Numbered from the stretch's first letter, positions 35,319 to 44,741 are shown. The stretch is 64,000 nucleotides of DNA from Treponema sp. (GCA_017940005.1 JAGAZO010000007.1:16605-80604); one strand, 5' to 3'. Notes: generated by a model not told the origin, from the sequence alone. Numbers and translations: made by a program.

Positions 35319-37241
35319 CTAATTTGCGGCAAGCTTCCACGAAATGCCTGTTTGAAAATTGTTCCACATGCTCGCGTACACGCCATTTTTTGCAAGCAGC
35401 TCACGGTGCGTGCCGCGCTCTGCAAGCGTGCCATCAGTGATAACACAAATAGCATCCGCATTGACAACAGAAGAAAGACGGTGCGCAATCATGATGACTG
35501 TTTTATTTTTGAGCAACACGCTGAACGTCTTTTTGATTTTGTGCTCGTTTTCAGCGTCGGCAAAACTTGTCGCTTCATCGAGCACAACGATAGGCGCATC
35601 TTGTAAAAGTGCGCGCGCAATAGCGAGTCGTTGCGCCTCGCCGCCTGAAAGATAGGTGCCCTTTGTGCCGTACACAGTGTCTATACCCTGCGGCAGTTTT
35701 TCAATGATGTCCATGCATTCTGCAGTGCGCAATACAGCAAGCACATCTTCACGGCTCGCGCTTTTTTTGCCATAGCGAATATTTTCAAAAATTGTTTCTT
35801 TGAAAAGTTTATTTTCTTGAAACACAAAGCTCACCACATGCATAAGGTCGTCAGTTTTTATGTTGGTGATATTTACACCGCCTATTTCAATCGCACCTGA
35901 GTCAAGCTCCCAAAAGCGACCGAGCAAATTGACCAGCGTTGTCTTGCCGCCGCCCGAAGGACCGACAAGCGCCGTGAGCGAGTGTTCAGGCACCGTGAGC
36001 GTTATGCCGTTGATTGCGTTTTTACGCTCTGGTGATTGTTGCGCGTTGCCACTTTTAGATGCGCTGTCAGAGTGCGTCGCGCTTCTCTCGTGCACTGCGC
36101 CATCCGCTTGTGATGCGGCACGTCCGTTTGACAATTTACTCTCTGCCGTTTCGTATGAAAAAACAACATCCTTGAACGCTATGTCAAACTGTTTTGGCAT
36201 AATCGATTGCGCAGGTTCAGGAGCAGGCTTCTCGTTTAAAATTGCTTCAATGCGCGTGAGCGCGTCTCCGCCCATGACGCGCAAGTTTGAGCTGTACATG
36301 ATTTTTATCATCATCGTGTACACGACTGGCGAAAGCGCAAGATAAAAGATGAAGCTGTACAAAAACTGCACGTAGCTTGCGCCGCTGCCGATTGTTCCAA
36401 CGAGCAAAATGGCGGCAGGCACTAAAAACACAAATCCCGCTTTCAACAGCGCAAGGAAAATCGAGTAACCGTTTTCCCACGAAATTGAATACGCAAGCAC
36501 ATAGTCTTTATAATTGATAATCGACGTATAAAAATCTTTGAAGCGGTACACAGATTGATTAAACGTCTTGATAACTGAAATGCCGCGTATATATTCTGTA
36601 CCTGCGTTGTTCATCTTTTCAAGCGCATCTTCGTATTGCTGCATAAAACCGCTTTTTGCCGCCATACCCATCAACACGCTCTGCAGCACAAACGCAATCA
36701 CAAGCGGGATGAGCGAAATCAATCCAAAACGCCAGTCAAAGAACAGCATCAAAAACAAAATGGCAATCGGCGACACAATGTTTTGCACAACATCCGGCAA
36801 CATGTGCGCAATAAGGTCTTCGAGCGAGTGCACGTTTTTTTCAAACACTTTGCGTGTAGTGCCGCTCGCATGTGTCGTATGCCATCCCACAGGAAGACGC
36901 GCGAACGTTTCCGTCAAACGTTTTGTTAAATTGCCCATAAGATTGAACGCGGTAATGTGCGAGCACATGAGCGCGCTGAAATACAGCACAAATCCCGCGG
37001 CGGCGGAACCGAGCGCAACGAGTCCGTAAAAAATCATGTGCTGCATGTTCACGTCGTTTCCTGCGGCATACGCCGAAATGATGTCGCGCATGACGTAAAA
37101 AATAGTCACATAGGGAATGAGCATAGCAATCGTGCTCAACGCCGACAAAAAAAGCGAAAGATAGATAAACGGCTTATGTTTTCCTGCATATGCTAAAATA
37201 CGGCTTACCGTACCTGGCTGTTTTGCCTTTTTTTGTTTCAT
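35319..37241 (-). CDS. ABC transporter, fused permease-ATPase, first subunit of pair
   Basis: 640 aa, starting at ATG 37241 with GGAGG upstream (the open frame runs back to 37289). Membrane domain residues about 25-320, then a nucleotide-binding domain with Walker A GPSGGGKTT, signature LSGGEAQRLAIARALL, Walker B IVVLDEAT and H-loop IMIAHRL. A Ser/Ala-rich stretch of about 40 residues (SQADGAVHERSATHSDSASK and following) is inserted near the start of the nucleotide-binding domain, where family members have a tight turn. It is first in the operon, with a promoter and an overlapping palindrome that may be a metal-regulator site. Confidence 0.9.
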   Translation of the reverse strand: MKQKKAKQPGTVSRILAYAGKHKPFIYLSLFLSALSTIAMLIPYVTIFYVMRDIISAYAAGNDVNMQHMIFYGLVALGSAAAGFVLYFSALMCSHITAFNLMGNLTKRLTETFARLPVGWHTTHASGTTRKVFEKNVHSLEDLIAHMLPDVVQNIVSPIAILFLMLFFDWRFGLISLIPLVIAFVLQSVLMGMAAKSGFMQQYEDALEKMNNAGTEYIRGISVIKTFNQSVYRFKDFYTSIINYKDYVLAYSISWENGYSIFLALLKAGFVFLVPAAILLVGTIGSGASYVQFLYSFIFYLALSPVVYTMMIKIMYSSNLRVMGGDALTRIEAILNEKPAPEPAQSIMPKQFDIAFKDVVFSYETAESKLSNGRAASQADGAVHERSATHSDSASKSGNAQQSPERKNAINGITLTVPEHSLTALVGPSGGGKTTLVNLLGRFWELDSGAIEIGGVNITNIKTDDLMHVVSFVFQENKLFKETIFENIRYGKKSASREDVLAVLRTAECMDIIEKLPQGIDTVYGTKGTYLSGGEAQRLAIARALLQDAPIVVLDEATSFADAENEHKIKKTFSVLLKNKTVIMIAHRLSSVVNADAICVITDGTLAERGTHRELLAKNGVYASMWNNFQTGISWKLAAN

Positions 37242-37346
37242 ATAACCTCCTGATAAAAACTCCGCGTGAGCAGTGCAATATGGTGGCAACTGAGCTTAAA
37301 AAAACTCATAGATGCACCGCAAACACACTGATGTATTTTTATAGTT

Positions 37347-37375
37347 AGCATATGATAACAAATTATCGATGTCAA
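37347..37375 (-). promoter_or_regulatory. Promoter of the ABC pair
   Basis: Minus-strand TTGACA, 17 bp spacer, TATGCT, about 105 nt before the ATG at 37241. Confidence 0.6.
37354..37367. promoter_or_regulatory. Palindrome GATAA-N4-TTATC inside the promoter spacer
   Basis: A perfect 5-4-5 palindrome between the -35 and -10 boxes of the ABC pair. Half-site GATAA resembles Fur-type half-sites, which would fit an iron transporter; the regulator is not in the window. Confidence 0.35.
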
Positions 37376-37455
37376 TACCTCGCACACATATAATATTGAA
37401 AAATATTAAAATTTATTAAATCTATCCTGCCTAATTGACTAGACAATGCGCTTTT

Positions 37456-38388
37456 TTATGAGCGCCGTTTTTCAATAAAATCCATATGCGTATTAGGAAA
37501 CTGCTTTAATAAAGAGTCGCAAAATGTCCACAGCTTTTTCACATCGTCTGCAGAAGGCGCCGAAAACGGCTTTCGTGAAAAGCCTGTATCAACACCAATC
37601 GATTTAAGGCACTCGCGCATGACAGGATAATAATCCCATTGCACGGCAAAATGAATGAAAGCCGTAACAATTTTTTGAATTGCAATCGCTTCGTTCCATG
37701 CGCTTTTTTGGGCAAGACGATAAATTTCAACGAACGACTCGCACATGAGGTTGTAAAATGAACCGATAAGCCCGTCGGCACCAGCGAGCAATCCATGCAC
37801 AGCAATCTCATCGCAACCAGAATACACGACAAAATCATCGCCGAGCGTTTGCTTGATTTCGCATATATCGTCAACATTCTGCCCAGTAAATTTCAAACCG
37901 CAGACATTTTTAATTTCTGCAAGGCGATAGACAAGAGAATTACTCATAAGCCCTGCAAGCGGCACATTGTACACGACAAACGGCAAATCAGTGGCAGATG
38001 CAAGGTCTCTGTAATATGAGCACACATCGTCAGCAGAAAATTTATAATAAAACGGCGGTACAGAAGAAACAGCAGATGCGCCGATTTTTGCAGCATGCTC
38101 CGCAAGTGCAATCGACTTTTTTGTGCCGATTGCACCAACATGCACAATGACTGGTATTCTTCCACCAACAGTTTTTATCACTGTTTCCGCAAATGACTTT
38201 CGCTCGTCTTCCGACATCAAAAATCCCTCTCCAGTGCTGCCAGCAATGTACAGTCCCGCCGCGCCTTTTGAAATTAAAAATTCAGTGAATTTTTCTGCGC
38301 GCGTTAAATCAAGATTTTCATGTTCATCGAATGTCGTCATCATTGCTGGTATAACGCCAATGATTTTTGGTAAATCAGTTTTCTTCAT
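37456..38388 (-). CDS. nanA: N-acetylneuraminate lyase / DapA-family aldolase
   Basis: Class I aldolase of the DHDPS/NAL family, 310 aa. The Schiff-base Lys is in LKFTGQNVDD near residue 170. YIAGSTGEGFLMSEDER near 46 has the GSTGE of lyases rather than GTTGE of DapA. PPFYYKFSADDV near 110 carries the YYKF that marks NAL. So it most likely splits sialic acid into ManNAc and pyruvate. Gene order supports this: two sugar permeases, a binding protein, a GntR regulator and an AGE epimerase follow upstream. A true dapA role is the alternative, because dapB lies 5 kb away. Confidence 0.8.
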   Translation of the reverse strand: MKKTDLPKIIGVIPAMMTTFDEHENLDLTRAEKFTEFLISKGAAGLYIAGSTGEGFLMSEDERKSFAETVIKTVGGRIPVIVHVGAIGTKKSIALAEHAAKIGASAVSSVPPFYYKFSADDVCSYYRDLASATDLPFVVYNVPLAGLMSNSLVYRLAEIKNVCGLKFTGQNVDDICEIKQTLGDDFVVYSGCDEIAVHGLLAGADGLIGSFYNLMCESFVEIYRLAQKSAWNEAIAIQKIVTAFIHFAVQWDYYPVMRECLKSIGVDTGFSRKPFSAPSADDVKKLWTFCDSLLKQFPNTHMDFIEKRRS

Positions 38389-38419
38389 AATAGGTCTCTT
38401 ACTACAGCGAACGGTTGTT

Positions 38420-39247
38420 TCAACCTTTTACAGCACCCATAGTTATGCCGTTTGTAAAATAATTCTGGAAAAGGATAAATATCAATACGATAGGAACAGA
38501 TGCCAGCGCCGCGCCCGCCATAATCACGCCGTAATTTGTTGCCATCTCTGCTTGCAGCGTAGCAACGCCAAGTGAAATTGTTAATTTTGTGCGGGACTGG
38601 AGCATGACGAGCTGCAAAAAGTAATCGTTCCACGTAGAAATAAACGTAAAAATGGCGAGCGCACCGTACGCAGGTTTAATTATCGGGCTTACGATTGTGA
38701 TGAATGTCCGCAGTTCTCCCGCTCCGTCTATGCGTGCAGCTTCGAGTATTTCCGCAGGAATCGTTTCCGAAAACTGTTTCATAAGAAATACGCCAAACGG
38801 CCAGCCGACTGCAGGAAGTATGACGGCACTGAGCTTGTTATACAGATGCAGCGCATTCATAATGCGCACGAGCGGCACGAGCACAACCTGCTTTGGAAGC
38901 GCCATTGCCGCAATGAGCAACGTAAAAATAAATCGTCTTCCGAAAAAAGATTTTTTTGCAAGTACATATCCAGCGAGCGCCGCCGTAATGCATACGAGCA
39001 ACATCGATGCAAAAGAAATCCATATGCTGTTAAAAAACCAAATGAGCGCAGGATTGTTAAAAAGTTCTCTAAAATTATCAAGGACAGGATGCTTTGGGAA
39101 CCATTCAGGCGGCAGCTGTATCGCTACTTTTTGCAGTTTGAATGCGCCGGTAAGAATCCAGTAAAACGGAAACACAAATAGAAGTGAAATAAGAACGAGC
39201 AGTAAAAATGCTATTTGCCTGTATCCCGTAGCATAATTTTTTTTCAT
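38420..39247 (-). CDS. Sugar ABC transporter permease (MalG type)
   Basis: 275 aa, six predicted helices, with the ATPase-coupling EAA loop EAARIDGAGELRTFITIV near residue 190. The N-terminus matches the MalG type of the CUT1 family (QIAFLLLVLISLLFVFPFYW). It pairs with the upstream permease. No ATPase gene is in this cluster, so a shared MsiK-type ATPase from elsewhere must energise it. Substrate inferred as an amino sugar or sialic acid from context. Confidence 0.9.
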   Translation of the reverse strand: MKKNYATGYRQIAFLLLVLISLLFVFPFYWILTGAFKLQKVAIQLPPEWFPKHPVLDNFRELFNNPALIWFFNSIWISFASMLLVCITAALAGYVLAKKSFFGRRFIFTLLIAAMALPKQVVLVPLVRIMNALHLYNKLSAVILPAVGWPFGVFLMKQFSETIPAEILEAARIDGAGELRTFITIVSPIIKPAYGALAIFTFISTWNDYFLQLVMLQSRTKLTISLGVATLQAEMATNYGVIMAGAALASVPIVLIFILFQNYFTNGITMGAVKG

Positions 39248-39316
39248 GGCGGTACCTCTATGTAAATCACGGCATATTTAATAAATCACGGAAAATGATT
39301 TTATTACATGCCCTTA

Positions 39317-40222
39317 TTAATAATCAACGTTGCCCTTCATCACTTTAAATTGCGCAAGGCTGAATATGCCGATGATAATCGCGAGCAACACACCCATTGC
39401 ATTTGCGTATCCGTAGCGGTACAGCGAAAATGCGCTTTGATACAAATAGTACATGACGGTGCTTGTAGAATAGACAGGACCTCCTGACGTGAGCAGCTGG
39501 ATGAGCGCAAAACACTGGAAGCTGTTTATCGTGGTGATGACAACCACATACAATGTCGTCGGCATAATAGCCTGCCATTTGATTTGCCAAAACGTGCGCA
39601 ATCGAGAAGCACCGTCTACTTCTGCTGCTTCGAGCATTGATTTGTCAACGTTGCCAAGAGCCGCGACATACAAGATAATCGGCTGCCCGATTGATGTTGT
39701 AAACAAAATCGCGAGAATGCACCATATTGCCGTTTTCGTGTTGCCGAGCCACGAAATGTTTGTGTCTATAAACGAAAGCGACATCAAAAACCAGTTCAAT
39801 ATGCCGGAATACTTGTCAAAAATCCATTTCCATACAACGACAACAGCAACAGTGCCGGTAACGACAGGCAGAAAGAATATGCCGCGAAATAGAGAAGTGA
39901 CTGGTTGCGGCGCGTCATAAATAAGCGCAGCCACCCAAAGAGAAAATATCGTTACGAGCGGCACAGAGGTAACGACAATGAGTACAGTGTTTCTCACAGA
40001 GATGAGAAATTTTTCATCGTGAAAGAGGTCAATATAATTCTTTAATCCGACAAAATCAAACTTGTTCATTGTGTAGTTGAAAAAACTTGTTATGATTCCC
40101 ATGCCCATCGGTATTAAAACGAATGCAACAAAAAACAACATCATCGGAAGCAAGAATAAATACGAGACAACAGTTTGATGACGCTGTATTTTATGTTTAT
40201 TTGATGCGGTTGCGTCAGTCAC
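39317..40222 (-). CDS. Sugar ABC transporter permease (MalF type)
   Basis: 301 aa with six helices and EAA loop EAAEVDGASRLRTFWQIKW near residue 215. The start is GTG at 40222, decided by AAGGAG 7 nt upstream; the open frame upstream to 40291 has no ribosome site. It is MalF-like without the long periplasmic loop of E. coli MalF, as in other CUT1 systems. Second gene of the operon, after the binding protein. Confidence 0.9.
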   Translation of the reverse strand: MTDATASNKHKIQRHQTVVSYLFLLPMMLFFVAFVLIPMGMGIITSFFNYTMNKFDFVGLKNYIDLFHDEKFLISVRNTVLIVVTSVPLVTIFSLWVAALIYDAPQPVTSLFRGIFFLPVVTGTVAVVVVWKWIFDKYSGILNWFLMSLSFIDTNISWLGNTKTAIWCILAILFTTSIGQPIILYVAALGNVDKSMLEAAEVDGASRLRTFWQIKWQAIMPTTLYVVVITTINSFQCFALIQLLTSGGPVYSTSTVMYYLYQSAFSLYRYGYANAMGVLLAIIIGIFSLAQFKVMKGNVDY

Positions 40223-40318
40223 AAAAAACTCCTTACAATTCAACGGCAGAAATCGCTCAATATTTTTATTTGATGAATCAGGAGCCGCCACAAAACAGGC
40301 AGCTCCTTTTGTTAAAAT

Positions 40319-41599
40319 TTACATGCCTGCATTGGATGCTTTCACATAATCAGCGGCAGCTTTTTCTACAGTCTTTTTATTTGAAAAAATGAACTGAAGC
40401 ATATTCCACCATTCTGTGCGCATGTTGGCAAAACCGTCCATCGTGTTGTAATACGGTCCATAATATTTTGTAAAACGCGCAAGCAAATTCATTTCAGCAT
40501 CGTTTTGCCCATACAAGTTGCCCATAGACTGTTTGACAGGAAATGCACCTGTCTGAATGACATTCGCCGAGTCGTCGCACAAAAATTTAATAAATTTTTT
40601 CGCAGCTTCAATCTTTGCAGTGTCGTTGTTATTGAACACGCAGAAACCATTTACGAGGTACTCCAGTTCGGGCACGCCGTCATCTGACGGGAACGGAATC
40701 GAGAGCGCTGTGAAATCTTTTGTAGCATAGTTCTTTGCATTGCTCGTGCCCCAGCAGATTGTTGAGGCGAGTTTTTGCTGCGAGAAAAGCTGAAGCTCGT
40801 CCGCCGCCGCAATGTCCATGCCCGCGTCAATCAAGCCTTCGTCTACCATCGATTTGAGCAATTTCAACGCTTTGATTCCTTCAGGGCTGTCTATCGTGTA
40901 TTTTGTGTTCGCTTGATTTGCAATCCGCGCGCTGTATAAATTGGTAACGAGCGCACGCGTGCCTTGGTCGCCGCCTTGCCCGCCGCAGTACACGGAAAGA
41001 CCAGGCGTGCCAGTACCTTTAAAGCACTGCATCGCTTTGATGAAATTTTCTGTAGTCCATGTGCGGTCGCCCTCAAGATTGACATATTTAAGTGCGCCAA
41101 CTTTTTCCCACAGTTCTTTGTTGATTCCCATATAAAACGGAGATGCAGAAATTGGGTACATATAATAATTTTTTCCGTCTGAACACGCCGCTACAAGCGC
41201 ATTATTTCCAATGTCGCTTTTGAATGCAGCGGTAAACATGTCATTGAGATTTGCAAGTTTTCCTTGCTTGCCGTAATCAATGATGCGGCCAGGCGCATCG
41301 AATAAAACATCTGGTGCTGTACCGCCTTCAATTGAAGCGACAATTTTATCAGGACCGCTTGTAAAGTCGATTGTTTCAAGGCGCACTTTGATTCCAGGAT
41401 TCGCCGCTTCAAATTTTCTGATCTGCTCCTGTTCGTAGGAACCTGCAGGAGCGCCGTTGTTCTGAAAAAATGTTGGAAACGCCCAGAACGTAATCGTTGT
41501 GGCTCCGCTAGAGCTGGAAGCTTTTTCGTCACTTCCTCCCAATGCAAAAAGACTCGCAGCAATAAGTCCTGCCGCTGCAAGCATTACAATTTTTTTCAT
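40319..41599 (-). CDS. Extracellular solute-binding protein (CUT1 family)
   Basis: 426 aa from ATG 41599, with GGAGG 6 nt upstream. Signal peptide KKIVMLAAAGLIAASLFA; the next residues are LGGSDEK, with no cysteine, so it is processed by signal peptidase I rather than lipidated. Body motifs TITFWAFPTFF, FEAANPGIKVRLETIDF and WGTSNAKNYA fit family 1 sugar-binding proteins. First gene of the binding protein-permease-permease-lyase operon. Regulated from the divergent region with the GntR gene. Confidence 0.9.
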   Translation of the reverse strand: MKKIVMLAAAGLIAASLFALGGSDEKASSSSGATTITFWAFPTFFQNNGAPAGSYEQEQIRKFEAANPGIKVRLETIDFTSGPDKIVASIEGGTAPDVLFDAPGRIIDYGKQGKLANLNDMFTAAFKSDIGNNALVAACSDGKNYYMYPISASPFYMGINKELWEKVGALKYVNLEGDRTWTTENFIKAMQCFKGTGTPGLSVYCGGQGGDQGTRALVTNLYSARIANQANTKYTIDSPEGIKALKLLKSMVDEGLIDAGMDIAAADELQLFSQQKLASTICWGTSNAKNYATKDFTALSIPFPSDDGVPELEYLVNGFCVFNNNDTAKIEAAKKFIKFLCDDSANVIQTGAFPVKQSMGNLYGQNDAEMNLLARFTKYYGPYYNTMDGFANMRTEWWNMLQFIFSNKKTVEKAAADYVKASNAGM

Positions 41600-41624
41600 G
41601 TATTCCTCCAAACAACTATAATTC

Positions 41625-41642
41625 ATGTAGTTTGTACTACAT
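41625..41642. promoter_or_regulatory. GntR operator O1
   Basis: ATGTAGT-TTGT-ACTACAT, a perfect 7-4-7 palindrome just downstream of the -10 box of the binding-protein promoter. It should block transcription when the adjacent GntR protein binds. Confidence 0.6.
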
Positions 41643-41648
41643 ATTACA

Positions 41649-41677
41649 ATTTTATATGTTATATATCTATTTGTCAA
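41649..41677 (-). promoter_or_regulatory. Promoter of the sugar transport-lyase operon
   Basis: Minus-strand TTGACA, 17 bp spacer, TAAAAT, with operator O1 over the expected transcription start. Confidence 0.7.
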
Positions 41678-41732
41678 GAAAAATCACGCTGTACGATGCA
41701 AAAAATCATGTGCGCGATAGTACCGCAATTGA

Positions 41733-41760
41733 TTGACAAATACGCAAAAGTACTGATAAT
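41733..41760 (+). promoter_or_regulatory. Promoter of the GntR-AGE epimerase operon
   Basis: TTGACA, 16 bp spacer, GATAAT. Confidence 0.65.
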
Positions 41761-41776
41761 GTAGTATGTATAACAA
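41759..41776. promoter_or_regulatory. GntR operator O2, imperfect
   Basis: ATGTAGT followed by ATGT and a degenerate second half-site. It copies the left half of O1 and overlaps the -10 box and start point of the GntR promoter. Confidence 0.45.
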
Positions 41777-41809
41777 TTAACAAATAAAATTTTGGCATCA
41801 GGGATAAAC

Positions 41810-42490
41810 ATGAAAAATTTGCGGACAAAAAAACTCTATTTGCAAGTATATGATGAGCTAAAAAAATATATTGCGCGCGAAACAATGAAGCCGGGCGACA
41901 AGCTCCCTACTGAAATGGAGCTGTCGGAAAAACTTGGCGTCTCTCGGAATGTATTACGCGAAGCAATAAAAGCGCTTGAAATAATTGGCATCATATCATC
42001 AAAGCCCGGCGTGGGCATGGTGCTTAATAATTTCAATTCGAATTTTCTTTCAAGCTGCTTATTCTTCAATTTGATAGGAGACGGCATCGACATCGTTGAA
42101 CAGTCGCAAGAAGTGCGCAAAGCTATTGAGATAGGTTTTTCCGAAAAATGTTTCAATTCAATCACCTCTGAACAGATAAAAAAATTGGAATCATATCTCG
42201 GCGAGATGAAAAAAGAAGAAGATGTGGTAGACTTTTACGAAATAGATTCGCAGTTTCATAAGACGATGTACGAAAATATTCACAACGAAGTGCTGCTTGC
42301 GTTTATCGATTCCGCATGGGCATATGAAAAGTACTATCGAACGCGCTGGCACAGCAATCGCAAGTTGACATACGAAAAACACCGCCGCATTGTGCGAGCA
42401 TTGCAAGCGCATGATTACAACGCGTTCATGGATGCGCTCCACTATCACTTTGAATACAGCTTTAAAACGAAGCGCTCTGCAACAGAATAG
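41810..42490 (+). CDS. FadR-subfamily GntR transcriptional regulator
   Basis: 226 aa. The winged helix contains GDKLPTEMELSEKLGVSRNV and LREAIKALEIIGIISSKPGV (about residues 28-68). The all-helical FCD effector domain follows (metal-binding type, DSQFHKTMYENIHNEV near 150 and HRRIVRALQAHDY near 195). Start at ATG 41810 after AGGGATAA. Divergent from the transport operon, with a palindrome at each promoter, so it most likely represses both; its ligand is probably an amino sugar phosphate or sialic acid. The epimerase gene follows after 8 bp. Confidence 0.9.
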   Translation: MKNLRTKKLYLQVYDELKKYIARETMKPGDKLPTEMELSEKLGVSRNVLREAIKALEIIGIISSKPGVGMVLNNFNSNFLSSCLFFNLIGDGIDIVEQSQEVRKAIEIGFSEKCFNSITSEQIKKLESYLGEMKKEEDVVDFYEIDSQFHKTMYENIHNEVLLAFIDSAWAYEKYYRTRWHSNRKLTYEKHRRIVRALQAHDYNAFMDALHYHFEYSFKTKRSATE

Positions 42491-42498
42491 GAGCTTTT

Positions 42499-43707
42499 AT
42501 GACGGAAAAAATTACAGAAAAATTTGATAAAAAAACGCTTGCACAGTTTTACAAAAAATCGCTTGTACACGATGAGCTTGCTTTTTGGCTCAAGTACGGC
42601 ATTGATAAAAAATATGGTGGCATATGCACAGGATTAGACCGCAATGGTAATTTACTCGAAACAGATAAATCAATTTGGTTTCAAGGGCGCGCGCTGTGGA
42701 CATTTGCAAACGCGTACAAGATACTTTCCGAACGAGGCGAAAAACATTCCGAATACCTTGAAGCGTGTCAACTGCTCGCCGATTTTATCGAAAAACATGC
42801 AACAGACAAAAGTGACGGCAGAATGTATTTCCGCGTTACCGCTGACGGCAAGCCTGTTGTAAAGCGCCTCCGCTATTACTTTAGTGAAACATTCGCAGTG
42901 ATTGGGTTCGCAGCATTTGCGCGCGCCTCTGGAAAAACAGAATACGCACAAAAGGCATTTGAATTATTTAATAAAATCGAAGCAATCCGCATGGGCAATG
43001 TGCTTGTGCCAAAGTTTAACCCAAACACACGGCCATCACGAGGATTTGGAGAGCCGATGATTTTATTAAATACGCTTGCAGAGTTGCGCCTTGCACTGCC
43101 TGAAAAACAAACGTATATCGAGTCATACATAGATACACTCCTTTACGAAATAAAAAAATATTTCGTAAAGCCTGAACTCAAAGCAGTGCTCGAACAGTGT
43201 GCGACAGATGGTTCTGTGCAACACGAACATTTTGAAGGACGATTGCTCAATCCCGGACACGCAATCGAAGGCTCATGGTTCATCATGAAAGAGGGGCTAT
43301 TACGTAACAATGAAGCACTGCAAAAACTTGGTGTGCAGATGTTTGATTGGATGTGGGAACGTGGTTGGGACAAAGAATACGGAGGCATTATTTACTATCG
43401 TGACATAGACAATAAGCCGGGCAATGAATATTGGCACGACATGAAATTCTGGTGGCCACAATGCGAAGCAATCATTGCGTCGTTATATGCATATAAAATT
43501 ACGCACGACGATAAGTATCTCGATAAATTTGCAAGCGCACACAATTATTTTAATAGGCATTTTCCAGATGAAGAATACGGCGAATATTTTGGCTATTTCC
43601 ATCGCGATGGCACACTCTCTACTCCTGTGAAAGGCAATATGTACAAAGGTCCGTTTCATATTCCTCGTATGCACATGGAATGCATGGTATTATGCGAAAC
43701 TATATAA
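42499..43707 (+). CDS. AGE family N-acylglucosamine 2-epimerase
   Basis: 402 aa, (alpha/alpha)6-barrel epimerase interconverting ManNAc and GlcNAc. Signatures: WFQGRALWTFANAY near residue 55, GHAIEGSWFIMKEG near 250 with the catalytic His, and WWPQCEAIIASLYA near 316. It links the lyase product ManNAc to GlcNAc metabolism. No kinase or NanE gene is present, so this route (lyase, then AGE epimerase) resembles that in Bacteroides. GGAGC before ATG; same operon as the GntR gene. Ends before dapB with no operon link visible. Confidence 0.9.
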   Translation: MTEKITEKFDKKTLAQFYKKSLVHDELAFWLKYGIDKKYGGICTGLDRNGNLLETDKSIWFQGRALWTFANAYKILSERGEKHSEYLEACQLLADFIEKHATDKSDGRMYFRVTADGKPVVKRLRYYFSETFAVIGFAAFARASGKTEYAQKAFELFNKIEAIRMGNVLVPKFNPNTRPSRGFGEPMILLNTLAELRLALPEKQTYIESYIDTLLYEIKKYFVKPELKAVLEQCATDGSVQHEHFEGRLLNPGHAIEGSWFIMKEGLLRNNEALQKLGVQMFDWMWERGWDKEYGGIIYYRDIDNKPGNEYWHDMKFWWPQCEAIIASLYAYKITHDDKYLDKFASAHNYFNRHFPDEEYGEYFGYFHRDGTLSTPVKGNMYKGPFHIPRMHMECMVLCETI

Positions 43708-43776
43708 CTCAGAAGAGTTGATAAAAATGAACAGCATATACAACATCAGAAAATTGAGGACAAATACAGTTATCGC

Positions 43777-43805
43777 TTGAAAATTTTTCCGTCTTTCAGT
43801 AAAAC
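43777..43805 (+). promoter_or_regulatory. dapB promoter, leaderless type
   Basis: TTGAAA, 17 bp spacer, TAAAAC, ending 6 nt before the dapB ATG; no Shine-Dalgarno. Confidence 0.5.
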
Positions 43806-43811
43806 AAAATC

Positions 43812-44591
43812 ATGAATATTATACTTGTCGGTTATGGAAAAATGGGGCATCTCATCCAAACAATCGCTGAAAAAAAGGGGCACAACATCATTGCAAGCAT
43901 AGATGCCTTTGCAGACGACGCGTCTGTAAAAATCGCAGCAGGTGATAGAAACGCGCTTATACATGTGGCAAAATCGCTGTCTGCAGACGGCATTATCGAA
44001 TTCAGCCATCCGCAGGCAGTGCTTGGCAACATCAATGCGCTGCTCCCGCTCGGCATACCGCTCGTTGTCGGCACCACAGGCTGGAACAACAGCATTGCAG
44101 ATATACAGCAACTTGCAGAAAAAACGGGCGGTATTATGTTGTATTCATCGAATTTCTCAATAGGCGTAAATATGTTTTTTAAAATTGTTGAGGAAGCGGC
44201 AAAATTATTTCAGCCATTTTCAGAATATGACACAGCTGTTTGGGAAATGCACCACAATCAAAAAGCAGACAGTCCTTCGGGAACAGCACTTGAAATTGCG
44301 CACCGCATTATGAAAAACAATCAGACAAAAACAGAAATTGTAAAAGATGCATTCTGCGAACAGCCGCTTCCGTCCCAACTACATGTATCGAGTACAAGAT
44401 GCGGCACAACGCCCGGTACGCATACAGTGTTTTTCGATAGCGGCGCAGACACAATAGAATTGACTCATCGTGCACGAAACCGCGAAGGATTTGCACAAGG
44501 TGCAGTATTCGCACTCGAAAAACTTGTGAGCGGTATGCAGAACGGCACATTCAAACGAGGGCACATCTACACGTCTGCTGACATTTTTTAA
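43812..44591 (+). CDS. dapB: 4-hydroxy-tetrahydrodipicolinate reductase
   Basis: Lysine/diaminopimelate pathway reductase, 259 aa. NAD(P)-binding GYGKMGHLIQTIAEKKGH at the N-terminus, GTTGWNNSI near residue 97, and the catalytic HHNQKADSPSGTAL near 152 (His and Lys) are present. Needed for meso-diaminopimelate or ornithine-type peptidoglycan precursors. It starts at the ATG 6 nt after its -10 box. The binding pocket motif is complete, so it is active. Confidence 0.95.
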   Translation: MNIILVGYGKMGHLIQTIAEKKGHNIIASIDAFADDASVKIAAGDRNALIHVAKSLSADGIIEFSHPQAVLGNINALLPLGIPLVVGTTGWNNSIADIQQLAEKTGGIMLYSSNFSIGVNMFFKIVEEAAKLFQPFSEYDTAVWEMHHNQKADSPSGTALEIAHRIMKNNQTKTEIVKDAFCEQPLPSQLHVSSTRCGTTPGTHTVFFDSGADTIELTHRARNREGFAQGAVFALEKLVSGMQNGTFKRGHIYTSADIF

Positions 44592-44656
44592 CGTGTAGTT
44601 TGTAAATGAACATGCTGAACCGCAACATGGCGCATCTTCGTTGCACAGACAGAACA

Positions 44657-44685
44657 TTGACAGGGGCAAATCCGCGTATTATAAT
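44657..44685 (+). promoter_or_regulatory. Cardiolipin synthase promoter, perfect consensus
   Basis: TTGACA, 17 bp spacer, TATAAT, matching the sigma-70 consensus at all 12 positions; a leader of about 50 nt. Confidence 0.75.
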
Positions 44686-44741
44686 AATTTAATTTATAAA
44701 ATACGTTTTCTTAAAAAAACAACACTGCAAGAGGAGTCATA

